Source of the DNA: Eutrophocola sp965661105
Lineage (GTDB): Bacteria; Pseudomonadota; Gammaproteobacteria; Pseudomonadales; Pseudohongiellaceae
DNA: 64,000 nucleotides
Direction of reading: 5' to 3'
Assembly (NCBI GenBank): GCA_965661105.1
Contig: CBFICR010000010.1
Coordinates: forward strand, 5,302-69,301
Shown here: positions 55,000 through 63,818 of the stretch, one piece after another
Layout: each line of letters begins with the position of its first letter
Position numbering within the stretch: the first letter of the stretch is position 1
Made by a program: the position numbers and the translations under genes
The notes under the pieces: model-generated
The model's database searches: none
The model's input: the letters and a program-made list of their open reading frames with translations, nothing else
Told to the model about the DNA's origin: nothing

Positions 55000-55838
55000 T
55001 CCGTGCTCAGATCAGCACCCGTTTCCTGTTCCAGCTTCAGTTGTTGTTCACTGCTCCAGCTTCTGAAAACCAGAATACTGGTGTTCTGTTCAGTGCGATG
55101 ATAAATCAATTCGTCATTCAGAAACGACGGTGGAATCGCTATGTCGGGGGGGAGATGAATACGGGCACTTTTCTCTTTCAGGTCATCCAGTGCTTCATCA
55201 ATGGCAATGACTCCATCTTTCATCAGCCACACCCGGGAGGCGACACGTTCCAGGTCGCTGACAATATGAGTGGAAAATATAATAGTCCGGTTTGAATCAC
55301 TGGCAATATCCACCAGTTCTTTCAGAAACTGTCGCCTGGCGACAGGGTCAAGACTGGCCACCGGTTCATCAAGGATTATCAATTCCGGTTCATGGCCAAG
55401 GGCGGAAATGATTGACAGTTTTTGGCGTTGCCCAACTGACATGGAGTTGATAATTTTATCCAGCGGCACATCCCATTCCCGACTCAGGCGGCTGACGAAA
55501 TCGTGATTCCAGTGCGGATAAAATTCGCTGATCAGGTTCAGGTAACGCTTGCCATTGATATTTTCCAGTAGCTCATCACGTTGGGGCACAAAGCCAATGC
55601 GTTTTTTGGTGCCTTCATCCAGGTGATTGGCGCTTTCCCTACCAAAGATATAGGCGGCACCACTGCTTGCCGGAGAAAAGCCCAGTGCCGTCTCAAGCAG
55701 GGTAGTCTTGCCTGCCCCGTTCAGTCCGATGAGGCCAATAACCTCACCTGCCATGGCTTCACCATTAACACCTTTAAGAACCCTGGTGTCTTTAAAAGAT
55801 TTATGCAGGTTTTCAAATTTCATTACTGGTTCATTCAT
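54957..55838 (-). CDS. ABC transporter ATP-binding protein (YtrB/CcmA-like)
   Basis: A 293-residue ATPase starting at ATG 55838 (MNEPVMKFENLHKSF); the frame extends 11 codons upstream into the regulator gene. Walker A is GLNGAGKTTLLE, the signature region is SMSVGQRQKLSIISALGHEPELIILDEPVASLDP, and a C-terminal regulatory part follows. This is the sort of ATPase found in YtrA-controlled and antibiotic-resistance (BcrA-type) operons. The start overlaps the stop of the GntR gene by 8 nt, so translation is coupled. Confidence 0.88.
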   Translation of the reverse strand: MNEPVMKFENLHKSFKDTRVLKGVNGEAMAGEVIGLIGLNGAGKTTLLETALGFSPASSGAAYIFGRESANHLDEGTKKRIGFVPQRDELLENINGKRYLNLISEFYPHWNHDFVSRLSREWDVPLDKIINSMSVGQRQKLSIISALGHEPELIILDEPVASLDPVARRQFLKELVDIASDSNRTIIFSTHIVSDLERVASRVWLMKDGVIAIDEALDDLKEKSARIHLPPDIAIPPSFLNDELIYHRTEQNTSILVFRSWSSEQQLKLEQETGADLSTEWLSLEDIFLEIHQ

Positions 55839-56214
55839 TATTTTTTTTCTCCAGTGTCTTGCGAAGTGCATCCATCACATCGCTGGTTTCCAGTTCCAGT
55901 TGTTTGGCAGCCATGGCCAGTTGTTGCAGAGCGGGCTGTAAGCGTTCCAGACGTTCCTTTTTGTTTTCAGCGATACCATTTAATCCTGATACCGTCATTG
56001 CCTTGCCCCGTTGCCTTTCCAGCAAGCCTTCGGCTTCCAGCATGCTGTAGGCCTTGGAAATTGTCATGGGATTGACGGCGTGGGTAGAAGCAAGCTCTCT
56101 GACAGAAGGCAAGGCATCCCCGGGTTTCAGCTGCCCGCTGGAAATCATTCGGCGTGCCTGTTCCATCAGCTGCCGATAAATAGGGATGCCCGATTGCGGG
56201 TTAACACTGAACAA
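55831..56214 (-). CDS. GntR-family regulator, YtrA subfamily
   Basis: A short (about 127-residue) GntR protein with a winged helix (GIPIYRQLMEQARRMISSGQLKPGDALPSVRELASTHAVNPMTISKAYSMLEAEGLLERQRG) and a short C-terminal helical dimer region, as in YtrA repressors of ABC operons. I place the start at TTG 56214 because GGAG (56222-56225) lies 7 nt upstream. The longer frame from 56253 would read through the operator palindrome. It is first in the operon with the ABC ATPase and two membrane proteins. Confidence 0.86.
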   Translation of the reverse strand: MFSVNPQSGIPIYRQLMEQARRMISSGQLKPGDALPSVRELASTHAVNPMTISKAYSMLEAEGLLERQRGKAMTVSGLNGIAENKKERLERLQPALQQLAMAAKQLELETSDVMDALRKTLEKKNNE

Positions 56215-56231
56215 TAGATAACTCCAAAATA

Positions 56232-56271
56232 GTGTATTAATACAATAATACACATGGGCTGATCATGACAA
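56232..56271 (-). promoter_or_regulatory. YtrA-type operator and promoter
   Basis: A perfect inverted repeat, GTGTATTA (56232-56239) and TAATACAC (56246-56253), with a 6-nt spacer, lies 18 nt before the inferred start of the GntR gene. A TTGTCA (56271-56266, minus strand) could be the -35 box, with the -10 region inside the palindrome. Binding of the regulator there would block its own operon. Confidence 0.72.
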
Positions 56272-56444
56272 GTGTTTTTTTGATTTATCCGTGTTGATTG
56301 CTTGTTCTACTTATTAATCTAAAGTGCGCAGGCTTTGTCAGATCGTTGAAACCCGGAATTCTTATTTATTACTCACTTGGTAGCGCATGTTGATGATTTT
56401 TTTGGTTAGAATTAGAGTTCCACATTTAGTCGGCTCTACTACTT

Positions 56445-57038
56445 ATGCATTTATTAAAGTTATATTCAGTAGGGGATTTCGAGCACCTTGAGCGCCCTGA
56501 TAAATTTCGTGGTTCCACCTTGCAATCATCCGCTCTGGAAGTCCTGACTGATTTTAATACCAGCAAGGCTTATGTGGTTGAATCCAATGCCAGGATTCAT
56601 GAAATAGAAACCATGATGAGCAAGGCGCATGTGCGCTTGAAATTTGTTATTGATAAAGATGAACGTTTTCTGGGTCTGGTGACGGTATCTGATCTGGCGC
56701 GGGAGAATCTGAAGAAATTTCTGGATGCGGGATTCGATATAGCCAATATCACTGCAACAGATATCATGACACCGAAGTCCCAGTTGATGGCTTTTGATTA
56801 TGAAGAACTCAAGCAATCAACCATAGGTGATATTCTAACGTCCCTGCAATTGACCAATCTTCACCATTGTCTGGTGATTGATAACAGTTCTCATATGATT
56901 CGCGGCTTGATTTCTGCCAGTGATGTTGCCCGTAACCTGGATTTTAAAGTGCCCTATGACCAAACCTCATCGTTCATGGAGCTGTATGACATACTCGTGG
57001 AAAAAATGAGTCATGATTCACGTATTGCTGGTGCTTGA
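56445..57038 (+). CDS. CBS-domain protein
   Basis: A 197-residue soluble protein with two CBS domains: KAYVVESNARIHEIETMMSKAHVRLKFVIDKDERFLGLVTVSDL and ITATDIMTPKSQLMAFDYEEL ... NLHHCLVIDNSSHMIRGLISASDVAR. CBS pairs bind adenine nucleotides and usually regulate an attached or partner protein. No catalytic domain is present, so it is a stand-alone regulator. It has its own leader and no obvious operon partner. Confidence 0.85.
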   Translation: MHLLKLYSVGDFEHLERPDKFRGSTLQSSALEVLTDFNTSKAYVVESNARIHEIETMMSKAHVRLKFVIDKDERFLGLVTVSDLARENLKKFLDAGFDIANITATDIMTPKSQLMAFDYEELKQSTIGDILTSLQLTNLHHCLVIDNSSHMIRGLISASDVARNLDFKVPYDQTSSFMELYDILVEKMSHDSRIAGA

Positions 57039-57101
57039 ACAGCTCATTGGAGCCAGGTAGTTTGTCCTGACCTCTTGATCACCCGGTACTGTTGCTAACT
57101 C

Positions 57102-57413
57102 ATGTATAAATTAAGTTTTTTTGTGCCAGAGAGTCATCTGGAAAGCGTAAAGCAGGCACTGTTTGATATCGGAGCAGGCGCCGTTGGTGACTACGACAGT
57201 TGCTGTTGGCAGTCTTCGGGCACCGGTCAGTTTCGCGGCCTGGAAAGCAGTTCGCCGTTTCTGGGTAAAAAAGGGCAGGTTGAGCAGGTTGCGGAATTTA
57301 AAGTAGAAATGGTCATTAAAGACCAGATTATCAAACAGGCAGTTGATGCCCTGAAAAAGTCTCATCCCTACGAAGAGCCTGCTTATGACGTGATTAAGCT
57401 GGAGTCTTTTTAA
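57102..57413 (+). CDS. NIF3-like (YqfO-type) small domain protein
   Basis: A 103-residue protein matching the stand-alone NIF3 insert/YqfO domain that resembles CutA and PII folds. The typical start YKLSFFVPESHLESVKQALFDIGAGAVGDYDSCCWQSSGTGQFRG and the end KSHPYEEPAYDVIKLE are both present. Such proteins are probably trimeric; their function is not known. It follows the CBS gene by 63 nt. Confidence 0.85.
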   Translation: MYKLSFFVPESHLESVKQALFDIGAGAVGDYDSCCWQSSGTGQFRGLESSSPFLGKKGQVEQVAEFKVEMVIKDQIIKQAVDALKKSHPYEEPAYDVIKLESF

Positions 57414-57542
57414 TCAGAGGTTCCTTAATTATCAGCCAGTGGGGTGACTACGATCTGCAAACTGGTTATGCTTTATCGATAAAGGTCTGTATTAATAACC
57501 CGTTTACCTCTTTGCCTGTGATCAGGATGGTATAGTAGATAC

Positions 57543-58307
57543 ATGCGTCTTCATCTTGTCTTAATTGCGCTTCTTTTTGTTTCTTTTCCCGCCGGGTTAT
57601 ATGCCCAGCAGGATCCTGAGCGTGTCCCGGAAGCCGAATTTCATATGGCGAGAATGGTATACGCAGATGGTGGTGCCCGTGGCAGGGGGCGCGGCGGCTT
57701 TCGTCGGGGTTGGTGGGCCATAGATTATCCGCAGGCTGAATATCATTTTACGCGCGGGGTACGTCGACTCTCCAATATTGAAGTAGCCGATGACAGCCAG
57801 CATGTTCAGTTACTGGATGATGATTTGTATGACTATCCATGGCTTTTCGTTCAGCAAATAGGCCAGGGCTACTGGAATCCGAGCCCGGAGGAAGCAGAGC
57901 GTCTCAGGGAGTATCTGTTGAGAGGCGGTTTTCTGGTGATAGACGATTTTCATGGCAATGATTGGCCGGTCGTCGTAAAAGCTATGCAGAGCGTACTACC
58001 CGGCTTTCCTATTGTTGATCTGACACCTGAAGACCCTATTTTTCATGCCCTCTATGACCTTAACCAGACCACCCAGATACCAGGGGACCGGCACCTATTC
58101 TGTGGCCAGACACAGGCCCGTATGGAAGGTCCCCAGAAATGGGCGGGAGTCTATGATGAAGAAGGGCGGATGATGGTCGCAATTAATTTCAATATGGATA
58201 TGGGGGATGCCTGGGAGCATGCAGATGATCCCTGTTATCCGGAGCCCATGACAGCCCTGGCATATCGGTTTGGCCTGAATTATGTCATTTATGCGATGAC
58301 CCATTAG
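57543..58307 (+). CDS. DUF4159 domain protein, exported
   Basis: A 254-residue protein with a signal peptide (cleavage near YAQQ, residue 21), an RGRGRGGFRRG stretch, and the DUF4159 core: FHMARMVYADG, DYPQAEYHFTRGVRRL, DDDLYDYPWLFVQQIGQGYWNPSPEEAERLREYLLRGGFLVIDDFHG. That core resembles a class I glutamine amidotransferase-like flavodoxin fold without the catalytic cysteine. DUF4159 genes are commonly in MoxR/VWA clusters, but here the gene stands alone. The role is unknown. Confidence 0.8.
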   Translation: MRLHLVLIALLFVSFPAGLYAQQDPERVPEAEFHMARMVYADGGARGRGRGGFRRGWWAIDYPQAEYHFTRGVRRLSNIEVADDSQHVQLLDDDLYDYPWLFVQQIGQGYWNPSPEEAERLREYLLRGGFLVIDDFHGNDWPVVVKAMQSVLPGFPIVDLTPEDPIFHALYDLNQTTQIPGDRHLFCGQTQARMEGPQKWAGVYDEEGRMMVAINFNMDMGDAWEHADDPCYPEPMTALAYRFGLNYVIYAMTH

Positions 58308-58481
58308 GCAACGCAGGGGACTTTCTATGTACATGCTATGTACACGCGATTCATACTTTAGGCGCGCGCTGCAGCCACCAGAATGTTGTTCAGACAGGCA
58401 TCTGTATCAAGCCTGGGAGTGTCCATACCCTCTGAGTTTCTTTTGCTTGTAAATCAATAGTTTGTATTTTAACCTATCGCC

Positions 58482-60683
58482 GTGAAACGAACCCTGACCC
58501 ACTTTTTCTCAAGCACCGCCATTAAGCAGTTTTTTGCACCTGCGCTATTGATTTTGCTTGTTAATTTTCCATCTTCGACACTGGCGGCCAGCGCCGATTT
58601 CCCCGTTCCTGACAGTATTCGCCCCGCAATTAATTTCTGGATAAGTGTCTATACCCAGGCTGATACTAATAGTGGATTTCTGCATGATGCCCATGATCTT
58701 TCGATTATTTATACCAAACTTGAGCGTGACCGAAACGTCATCAATGGCACTCGGGAAAAAATCAGTGCGGATTTGAAGGTACTGGCAAGTGGTAAACGTT
58801 CAGGTCTGAGTCCGTCACAGCAAAGCCTGCTGAATTTGTGGGGTAGAGAAACACCCAATGAAAGACTGGAACGTGCCGCAGCAAATATTCGCTGGCAGCT
58901 CGGTCAGTCAGACCGGTTTATTGCCGGCATGAAACGATCCGGTGCATACAGAAGTCATATCGAGGAAGTGATCAGGTCCAAGGGCTTGCCTGTCGAACTG
59001 GCGATTCTGCCCCATGTTGAATCTTCCTATCATCCGGGGGCCTACTCCAGCGCTGCTGCAACCGGCATGTGGCAGTTCGTCAGGGCCACCGCCCAACGTT
59101 TTATGCAGGTTGATTATGTGGTTGACCAACGTCTAGATCCTTATGCGGCAACCTATGGAGCCATGGAATTGCTTGAATATAATCATAACGCTCTGGGGTC
59201 ATGGCCATTAGCGCTGACAGCCTATAACCATGGTGCAAACGGTATAGCCCGCGCAGTTCGTGACGTGGCCAGTATGGATATTGGCAAGATTATTTCTGAT
59301 TATCGCGGGCCGCGTTTTGGTTTTGCATCAAGAAACTTTTACCCCCAGTTTCTGGCAGCCCTGGAAGTCGATAGTCGCGCAGAAGAGTTTTTTGGCCCAA
59401 TTTTCAAGGATCGTGCTCCGGACTACCAGAGCTTTGAAATGGATGCTTTCGTGGATTCCCGCCTGCTGGCCGAAAGGCTGGGAGTCAGCATTAAAGATCT
59501 GCAGCGGGATAATCCTGCCCTGCAGCCAGCGGTGTGGTCCGGGACCAAACGTATCCCCAGGGGTTACGTTGTGAAAATTGACAGGACTTCCTACAGAAAT
59601 GATTTGGCAGGCGCTATTCACGCAATCCCGGCTTCCGAGCTTTATGGCGAACAGATTGCCGATGTGAGTTATACGGTGAGAAGTGGAGACAGCCTTTCAG
59701 TCATTGCTGATCGCTATGATACGTCCATTTCTGAACTGGTTGCGATTAATCAGTTACGCGACCGCAACAGGATTCGTGTCGGACAAACAATATTGCTGCC
59801 GCAACGTGATGGTGAAATTCCCACATTACTGGTGAACAAAGGCGGACCGCTGGCAATACCCGCAAGTGGAGAATATGAAGTACAGCATGGTGATACGGTA
59901 TCAATCATTGCAGAACGTCACAGGGTGCCGATGGCTACCATTGTTGCCCTGAACAATCTGGATGGGAAAGAGACTATTTATCCAGGACAAATGCTAAGAC
60001 TCAAGTCAGTGGAGCCGGTTGTCGTGGCCAATGCTAATACTGAAACCAGTGCCAATAACGAACCGGTTAATGTTAAGGCTGAAATGGCACTAGTCAATTT
60101 GAATGTCGAAGATGACCTGGAAGAAGTATCTGCTATCAATGCCGGTGAGCAAACTATTGAAGATAGCGAAGTAATGATGGTTGATACTGTTGCTACGGCG
60201 CTTGAGGCCGATGATGTTGATGATGCACAACAGCTGTTGGCTGATTTGCAGTCTGATCCTTCCAATTACAGTGTTGCCAGCGATGACAGTATAGAAATTC
60301 AGGCGGCAGAAACGCTGGGGCATTACGCTGAGTGGCTGGGCATCCGTGCGTGGGATATCAGACGAAAAAACAGTATGGAATATCAACAACCGGTATTAAT
60401 AGGTGAGCGCCTGAAGCTTGATTTCTCCAAGGTAAATGTAGAAGCGTTTGAGCTCAAGCGAAGACAGTTTCATCGTAACCTGCAGTCTGACTACTTTAAA
60501 AACTGGCGCATCAGGCAAACCGAACAACACAGTATTCGCAGAGGTGATTTTCTGGTTAATCTGGCCAGAAAGCGTTCGGTACCCATGTGGTTATTCCGAC
60601 AATATAACCCGGAAGTGGAAGCGGCAAAAATCCAGATTGGTCAGACGGTGGTATTTCCAGTGGTAGAAAGGGTCGATATCTAG
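58482..60683 (+). CDS. mltD: membrane-bound lytic transglycosylase D (MltD-like) with LysM repeats
   Basis: A periplasmic peptidoglycan lyase of 733 residues. It has a signal sequence (ending near TLAAS, about 36) and an SLT catalytic domain with ELAILPHVESSYHPGAYSSAAATGMWQFV, whose Glu is the catalytic acid, followed by ALTAYNHGANGIARA. Two clear LysM domains follow: VSYTVRSGDSLSVIADRYDTS... and YEVQHGDTVSIIAERHRVP.... After an acidic linker two weaker LysM-like segments end the protein (SIEIQAAETLGHYAEWLGI; HSIRRGDFLVNLARKRSVP). It has no lipobox, unlike E. coli MltD. The start is GTG 58482. It is longer than E. coli MltD (452). Confidence 0.88.
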   Translation: MKRTLTHFFSSTAIKQFFAPALLILLVNFPSSTLAASADFPVPDSIRPAINFWISVYTQADTNSGFLHDAHDLSIIYTKLERDRNVINGTREKISADLKVLASGKRSGLSPSQQSLLNLWGRETPNERLERAAANIRWQLGQSDRFIAGMKRSGAYRSHIEEVIRSKGLPVELAILPHVESSYHPGAYSSAAATGMWQFVRATAQRFMQVDYVVDQRLDPYAATYGAMELLEYNHNALGSWPLALTAYNHGANGIARAVRDVASMDIGKIISDYRGPRFGFASRNFYPQFLAALEVDSRAEEFFGPIFKDRAPDYQSFEMDAFVDSRLLAERLGVSIKDLQRDNPALQPAVWSGTKRIPRGYVVKIDRTSYRNDLAGAIHAIPASELYGEQIADVSYTVRSGDSLSVIADRYDTSISELVAINQLRDRNRIRVGQTILLPQRDGEIPTLLVNKGGPLAIPASGEYEVQHGDTVSIIAERHRVPMATIVALNNLDGKETIYPGQMLRLKSVEPVVVANANTETSANNEPVNVKAEMALVNLNVEDDLEEVSAINAGEQTIEDSEVMMVDTVATALEADDVDDAQQLLADLQSDPSNYSVASDDSIEIQAAETLGHYAEWLGIRAWDIRRKNSMEYQQPVLIGERLKLDFSKVNVEAFELKRRQFHRNLQSDYFKNWRIRQTEQHSIRRGDFLVNLARKRSVPMWLFRQYNPEVEAAKIQIGQTVVFPVVERVDI

Positions 60684-60823
60684 TTTATTTTTTCACCCCT
60701 CTCATTGGTGTTTTTTTAAAAATCCTTTAAGCCTCGCTTGATTCAATAACGCATTACAATTTCTTTTTTAAAACCTGCATCAATATCCAAACAGATGCCA
60801 TATGATGTTCTAGCCGGAAGCCT

Positions 60824-62185
60824 GTGAAACAATATCTTAATTCATCCAGTCTGCATCCGGAACTCACCGCCAACGTCAGCCGTCATAACAATATTGCCGT
60901 GTTTGCCACTATCTGTGCCACCATTTTTGTTTTGCAAGGTTTGTACTCCCTCGCCCCATTGTCAGTTCTTGGCCCCTGGGTGGTATTACAGGCCGTTTTC
61001 GCTATCTTTCGCCTGATTGCGGGTGATCAGCTTTATGCCTGTAAAGAAATGGATGCCCGCTGGCGCAGGATTACCTGGCTCTATATCTTAAGTATCCTGC
61101 TTTCCGGTATTACCATGGGCTGGGCGGCTGTGTTGGCAGATATGTATGGCGATGTAGAGCAGAAACTCTTCGTGTTTGCCATTCTGATAGGTTTTACCGG
61201 GGCCGCTGTAGCGACCTTGAGTCCGGTCATCCAGGCCAGTGTTACTTATCTGGTTGGTATTTTGGTTCCTCAGATCATTGTTCTGTTTTTCCAGTTTGGG
61301 GAAACAGAAATGTTTCAATCACGGGCACTGGAAAGCCTGATGGGATACCTGAGTCTTTTGTACCTGATTATTATCATCAGAGCCTGTTTCATTCTTTACA
61401 ATACGTTTTATGAAAGCATCCAGTTGAAACAGGACCTGGCAAAAGCAAAAGAACTGGCCGAATCTGCCAACCAGGCCAAGTCAACTTTTCTTTCCAGCGT
61501 TTCCCACGAATTGAGAACCCCCTTGCATGCGATTATGGGGAGTACCCAGTTGCTGGAAATGGATAACCAGGATGAAGCGCAAAGGAAGCAGTTCCTGGGA
61601 TTGATTAAACAGGCCGGTGAACATTTGCTAACGCTGATAGATCAGATACTGGAGTTTGCAAAGATAGAAGCTGGCAAAATTAAACTTGAAATCACACAGG
61701 TAAATCTTGATGACTTACTTGAAGAATGTGAACACCTGACGCAATCAATGGCTTCTAAAAACAGTATCAAGCTCGAGGTCAGGAAGCCGGGGGATAATTT
61801 TGTCTTTCTAACAGATCACACTAGGTTAAAGCAGGTTTTGCTAAACCTGATATCCAACGCTATAAAATATAATAATACCGGCGGTGAAGTGCTGGTTTGC
61901 GTTTCAAGGCATGGCAAGAATAATTTGCGCCTGAGTGTCCGTGATAACGGCTTTGGTATTCCCGAAGATCAGCAGGCAAACGTATTTGTTGCCTTTAATC
62001 GACTCGGCAGGGAATCTGGCGAAAAAGAGGGTACCGGGATTGGTCTGGTGATATGTAAAGATCTCCTGGAGGAAATGGGGGGGCAGCTGAGCTTCACTTC
62101 CGAGGAAGATAAGGGGAGTGAGTTCCAGATTGATCTGGATGTTACATATTTTGACAGGCAGGGAAGCCGAAGCGCTGAGACTTAG
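60824..62185 (+). CDS. membrane histidine kinase paired with the LuxO-like regulator
   Basis: A 453-residue classical sensor kinase. The N-terminal half has about six membrane helices with short loops and no recognisable ligand domain (about 25-200). A coiled linker (LKQDLAKAKELAESANQAKS) leads to the HisKA box SVSHELRTPLHAIMGSTQLLEM and an HATPase domain (LLNLISNAIKYNNTGG, DNGFGIP, GTGIGLVICKDLLEEMGG). There is no receiver or Hpt domain, so it is not a phosphorelay hybrid. It lies 124 nt before the LuxO-like gene on the same strand. The start is GTG. The signal is unknown. Confidence 0.88.
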   Translation: MKQYLNSSSLHPELTANVSRHNNIAVFATICATIFVLQGLYSLAPLSVLGPWVVLQAVFAIFRLIAGDQLYACKEMDARWRRITWLYILSILLSGITMGWAAVLADMYGDVEQKLFVFAILIGFTGAAVATLSPVIQASVTYLVGILVPQIIVLFFQFGETEMFQSRALESLMGYLSLLYLIIIIRACFILYNTFYESIQLKQDLAKAKELAESANQAKSTFLSSVSHELRTPLHAIMGSTQLLEMDNQDEAQRKQFLGLIKQAGEHLLTLIDQILEFAKIEAGKIKLEITQVNLDDLLEECEHLTQSMASKNSIKLEVRKPGDNFVFLTDHTRLKQVLLNLISNAIKYNNTGGEVLVCVSRHGKNNLRLSVRDNGFGIPEDQQANVFVAFNRLGRESGEKEGTGIGLVICKDLLEEMGGQLSFTSEEDKGSEFQIDLDVTYFDRQGSRSAET

Positions 62186-62309
62186 GCATTAAGCCTCAAG
62201 CTAGCGATTCCAAAACAGCCTTACTGTAGTAGTATTAAGTCTCTAACAAAACATCTGAATTGGGCAAGAAAAAAATATCTCAAAGCAGAGATCCTGACGT
62301 GGTAAGTGA

Positions 62310-63818
62310 ATGAAGAAGTCGATTTTAATTTATATCGTTGAGGACAGTGTACCCAGTGCCATGCTGTACCAGAGCTATCTCGATACGCTGGGATACAAGG
62401 TGAGAGTTTTTCATACCGGACTTGATGCGCTGGAAGCAATCAATGAGAAGATCCCCGATATTCTGATCCAGGATGTTCAGCTGCCGGATATCAGTGGTCT
62501 TGATATTTTGAAGGAAGTCACGAAGGCAGAGCTGCCAACAAAAACCATTGTTATTACTTCCGAGACCGAGCTTGATTACGCCATAGACGCCACCCGCCAT
62601 GGTGCTTTCGATTTTATAGAAAAACCTTTCAGTAAAGATCGCTTGCTGGTTACCGTAACCAATGCCTTGCGTGAGTTCGATCTGATAAATACCGTCAAGG
62701 CTTACAGTGATGTTATTGAAACAGAGGGCTTTGGGGATTTCATTGGAGATTCACCGGCGATGAAGCTGGTTTATCAGATTATCCGTAATGTTGCTCCAAG
62801 CAAGGCAAGTGTCTTTGTGACGGGTGAAAGCGGCACTGGTAAAGAGCTATGCGCATCTGCCATTCATCAGGTAAGCAAAAGGGCAAAGGGCCCTTTTATT
62901 CCCATCAATTGCGCGGCGATACCAAAAGATTTATTTGAGTCTGAAATCTTCGGCCATGTGAAAGGCGCGTTCAGTGGTGCCGTAAAAGATCGTATTGGCG
63001 CCGCAGAGCAGGCTGATGGTGGAACTTTGTTTCTGGACGAAATGTGTGAAATGGACCTGAACCTGCAGGCCAAGCTGTTACGGCTTATTCAATCCGGCAC
63101 ATTTCAGAAAGTGGGTAGCGAAGAACAGAAGTCAGTCGATATACGTTTTGTGTGTGCGACTAACCGGGACCCCCTGGTGGAAGTAGAGGCGGGGCGTTTC
63201 AGGGAGGATCTGTATTACCGGCTGAATGTTGTGCCTATTGATTTACCCCCTTTGCGGGAGCGGGGGCATGATGTCATGGTCATAGCGGAAAAATTACTGC
63301 AAAAATTCAATGAAGAACTTGGCAAGGAATTTACCGGTTTTAACGGTGAAACCGCTGAGCTGATGCTGAAATACAACTGGCCGGGTAATGTGCGCGAATT
63401 ACAAAATGTCATTGAGCATCTGGTGATTATGCACGCCGGTGCAGAAATCACACCTGACATGCTGCCTCAGGCCATCATTAATGGGGAGCAAGCTACTGAT
63501 CCGGTGCCAAGAAACAGGCGTGCCAGTGATGGTGATGCTTCCCGCAGTGAGCAGCCAGCGGTTTCGGTATCGCGCTCAACCGATTCCAGCAAGAATGTGT
63601 TTGCTTCCACAACAGCGGTAAATGACAGGCAAGATTCAAATGGGTATATGGGAAAAGTCTCGCCTGACCAGATCCAGCCACTTTGGCTAAGTGAAAAACA
63701 GGCAATAGAGGAAGCCATCAGGCTTTGTGGTGACAATGTGCCGGTGGCAGCTGCCCATCTTGGCGTAAGCCCTTCAACTATTTATCGCAAAATGAAAGGC
63801 TGGGAAAGCGAGTCCTGA
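62310..63818 (+). CDS. LuxO-like sigma-54-dependent response regulator
   Basis: A 502-residue activator. The receiver domain has Glu11-Asp12, phospho-acceptor Asp55, Ser84 and Lys105. The AAA+ domain has Walker A GESGTGKE (172-179), GAFSGA (219-224) in place of GAFTGA, Walker B TLFLDE (239-244) and the arginine-finger region FREDLYYRLNVVPIDLPPLRERG. A Fis-type helix ends the protein (VPVAAAHLGVSPSTIYRKMKGW). From memory the central part is very close to Vibrio LuxO (SKASVFVTGESGTGKELCASAIH; KSVDIRFVCATNRDP). LuxO activates small RNA genes with sigma-54. The linker after 390 is Ser/Asp-rich. Confidence 0.88.
   Translation: MKKSILIYIVEDSVPSAMLYQSYLDTLGYKVRVFHTGLDALEAINEKIPDILIQDVQLPDISGLDILKEVTKAELPTKTIVITSETELDYAIDATRHGAFDFIEKPFSKDRLLVTVTNALREFDLINTVKAYSDVIETEGFGDFIGDSPAMKLVYQIIRNVAPSKASVFVTGESGTGKELCASAIHQVSKRAKGPFIPINCAAIPKDLFESEIFGHVKGAFSGAVKDRIGAAEQADGGTLFLDEMCEMDLNLQAKLLRLIQSGTFQKVGSEEQKSVDIRFVCATNRDPLVEVEAGRFREDLYYRLNVVPIDLPPLRERGHDVMVIAEKLLQKFNEELGKEFTGFNGETAELMLKYNWPGNVRELQNVIEHLVIMHAGAEITPDMLPQAIINGEQATDPVPRNRRASDGDASRSEQPAVSVSRSTDSSKNVFASTTAVNDRQDSNGYMGKVSPDQIQPLWLSEKQAIEEAIRLCGDNVPVAAAHLGVSPSTIYRKMKGWESES

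Noticed and set aside
58327..58350. Direct repeat CTATGTACA twice after the DUF4159 gene
   Set aside because: An 11-bp repeat without further structure; no function can be supported.
60694..60717. Short CACC/GGTG stem with T run after the mltD gene
   Set aside because: The stem is only 4 bp, too weak to call a terminator with confidence.
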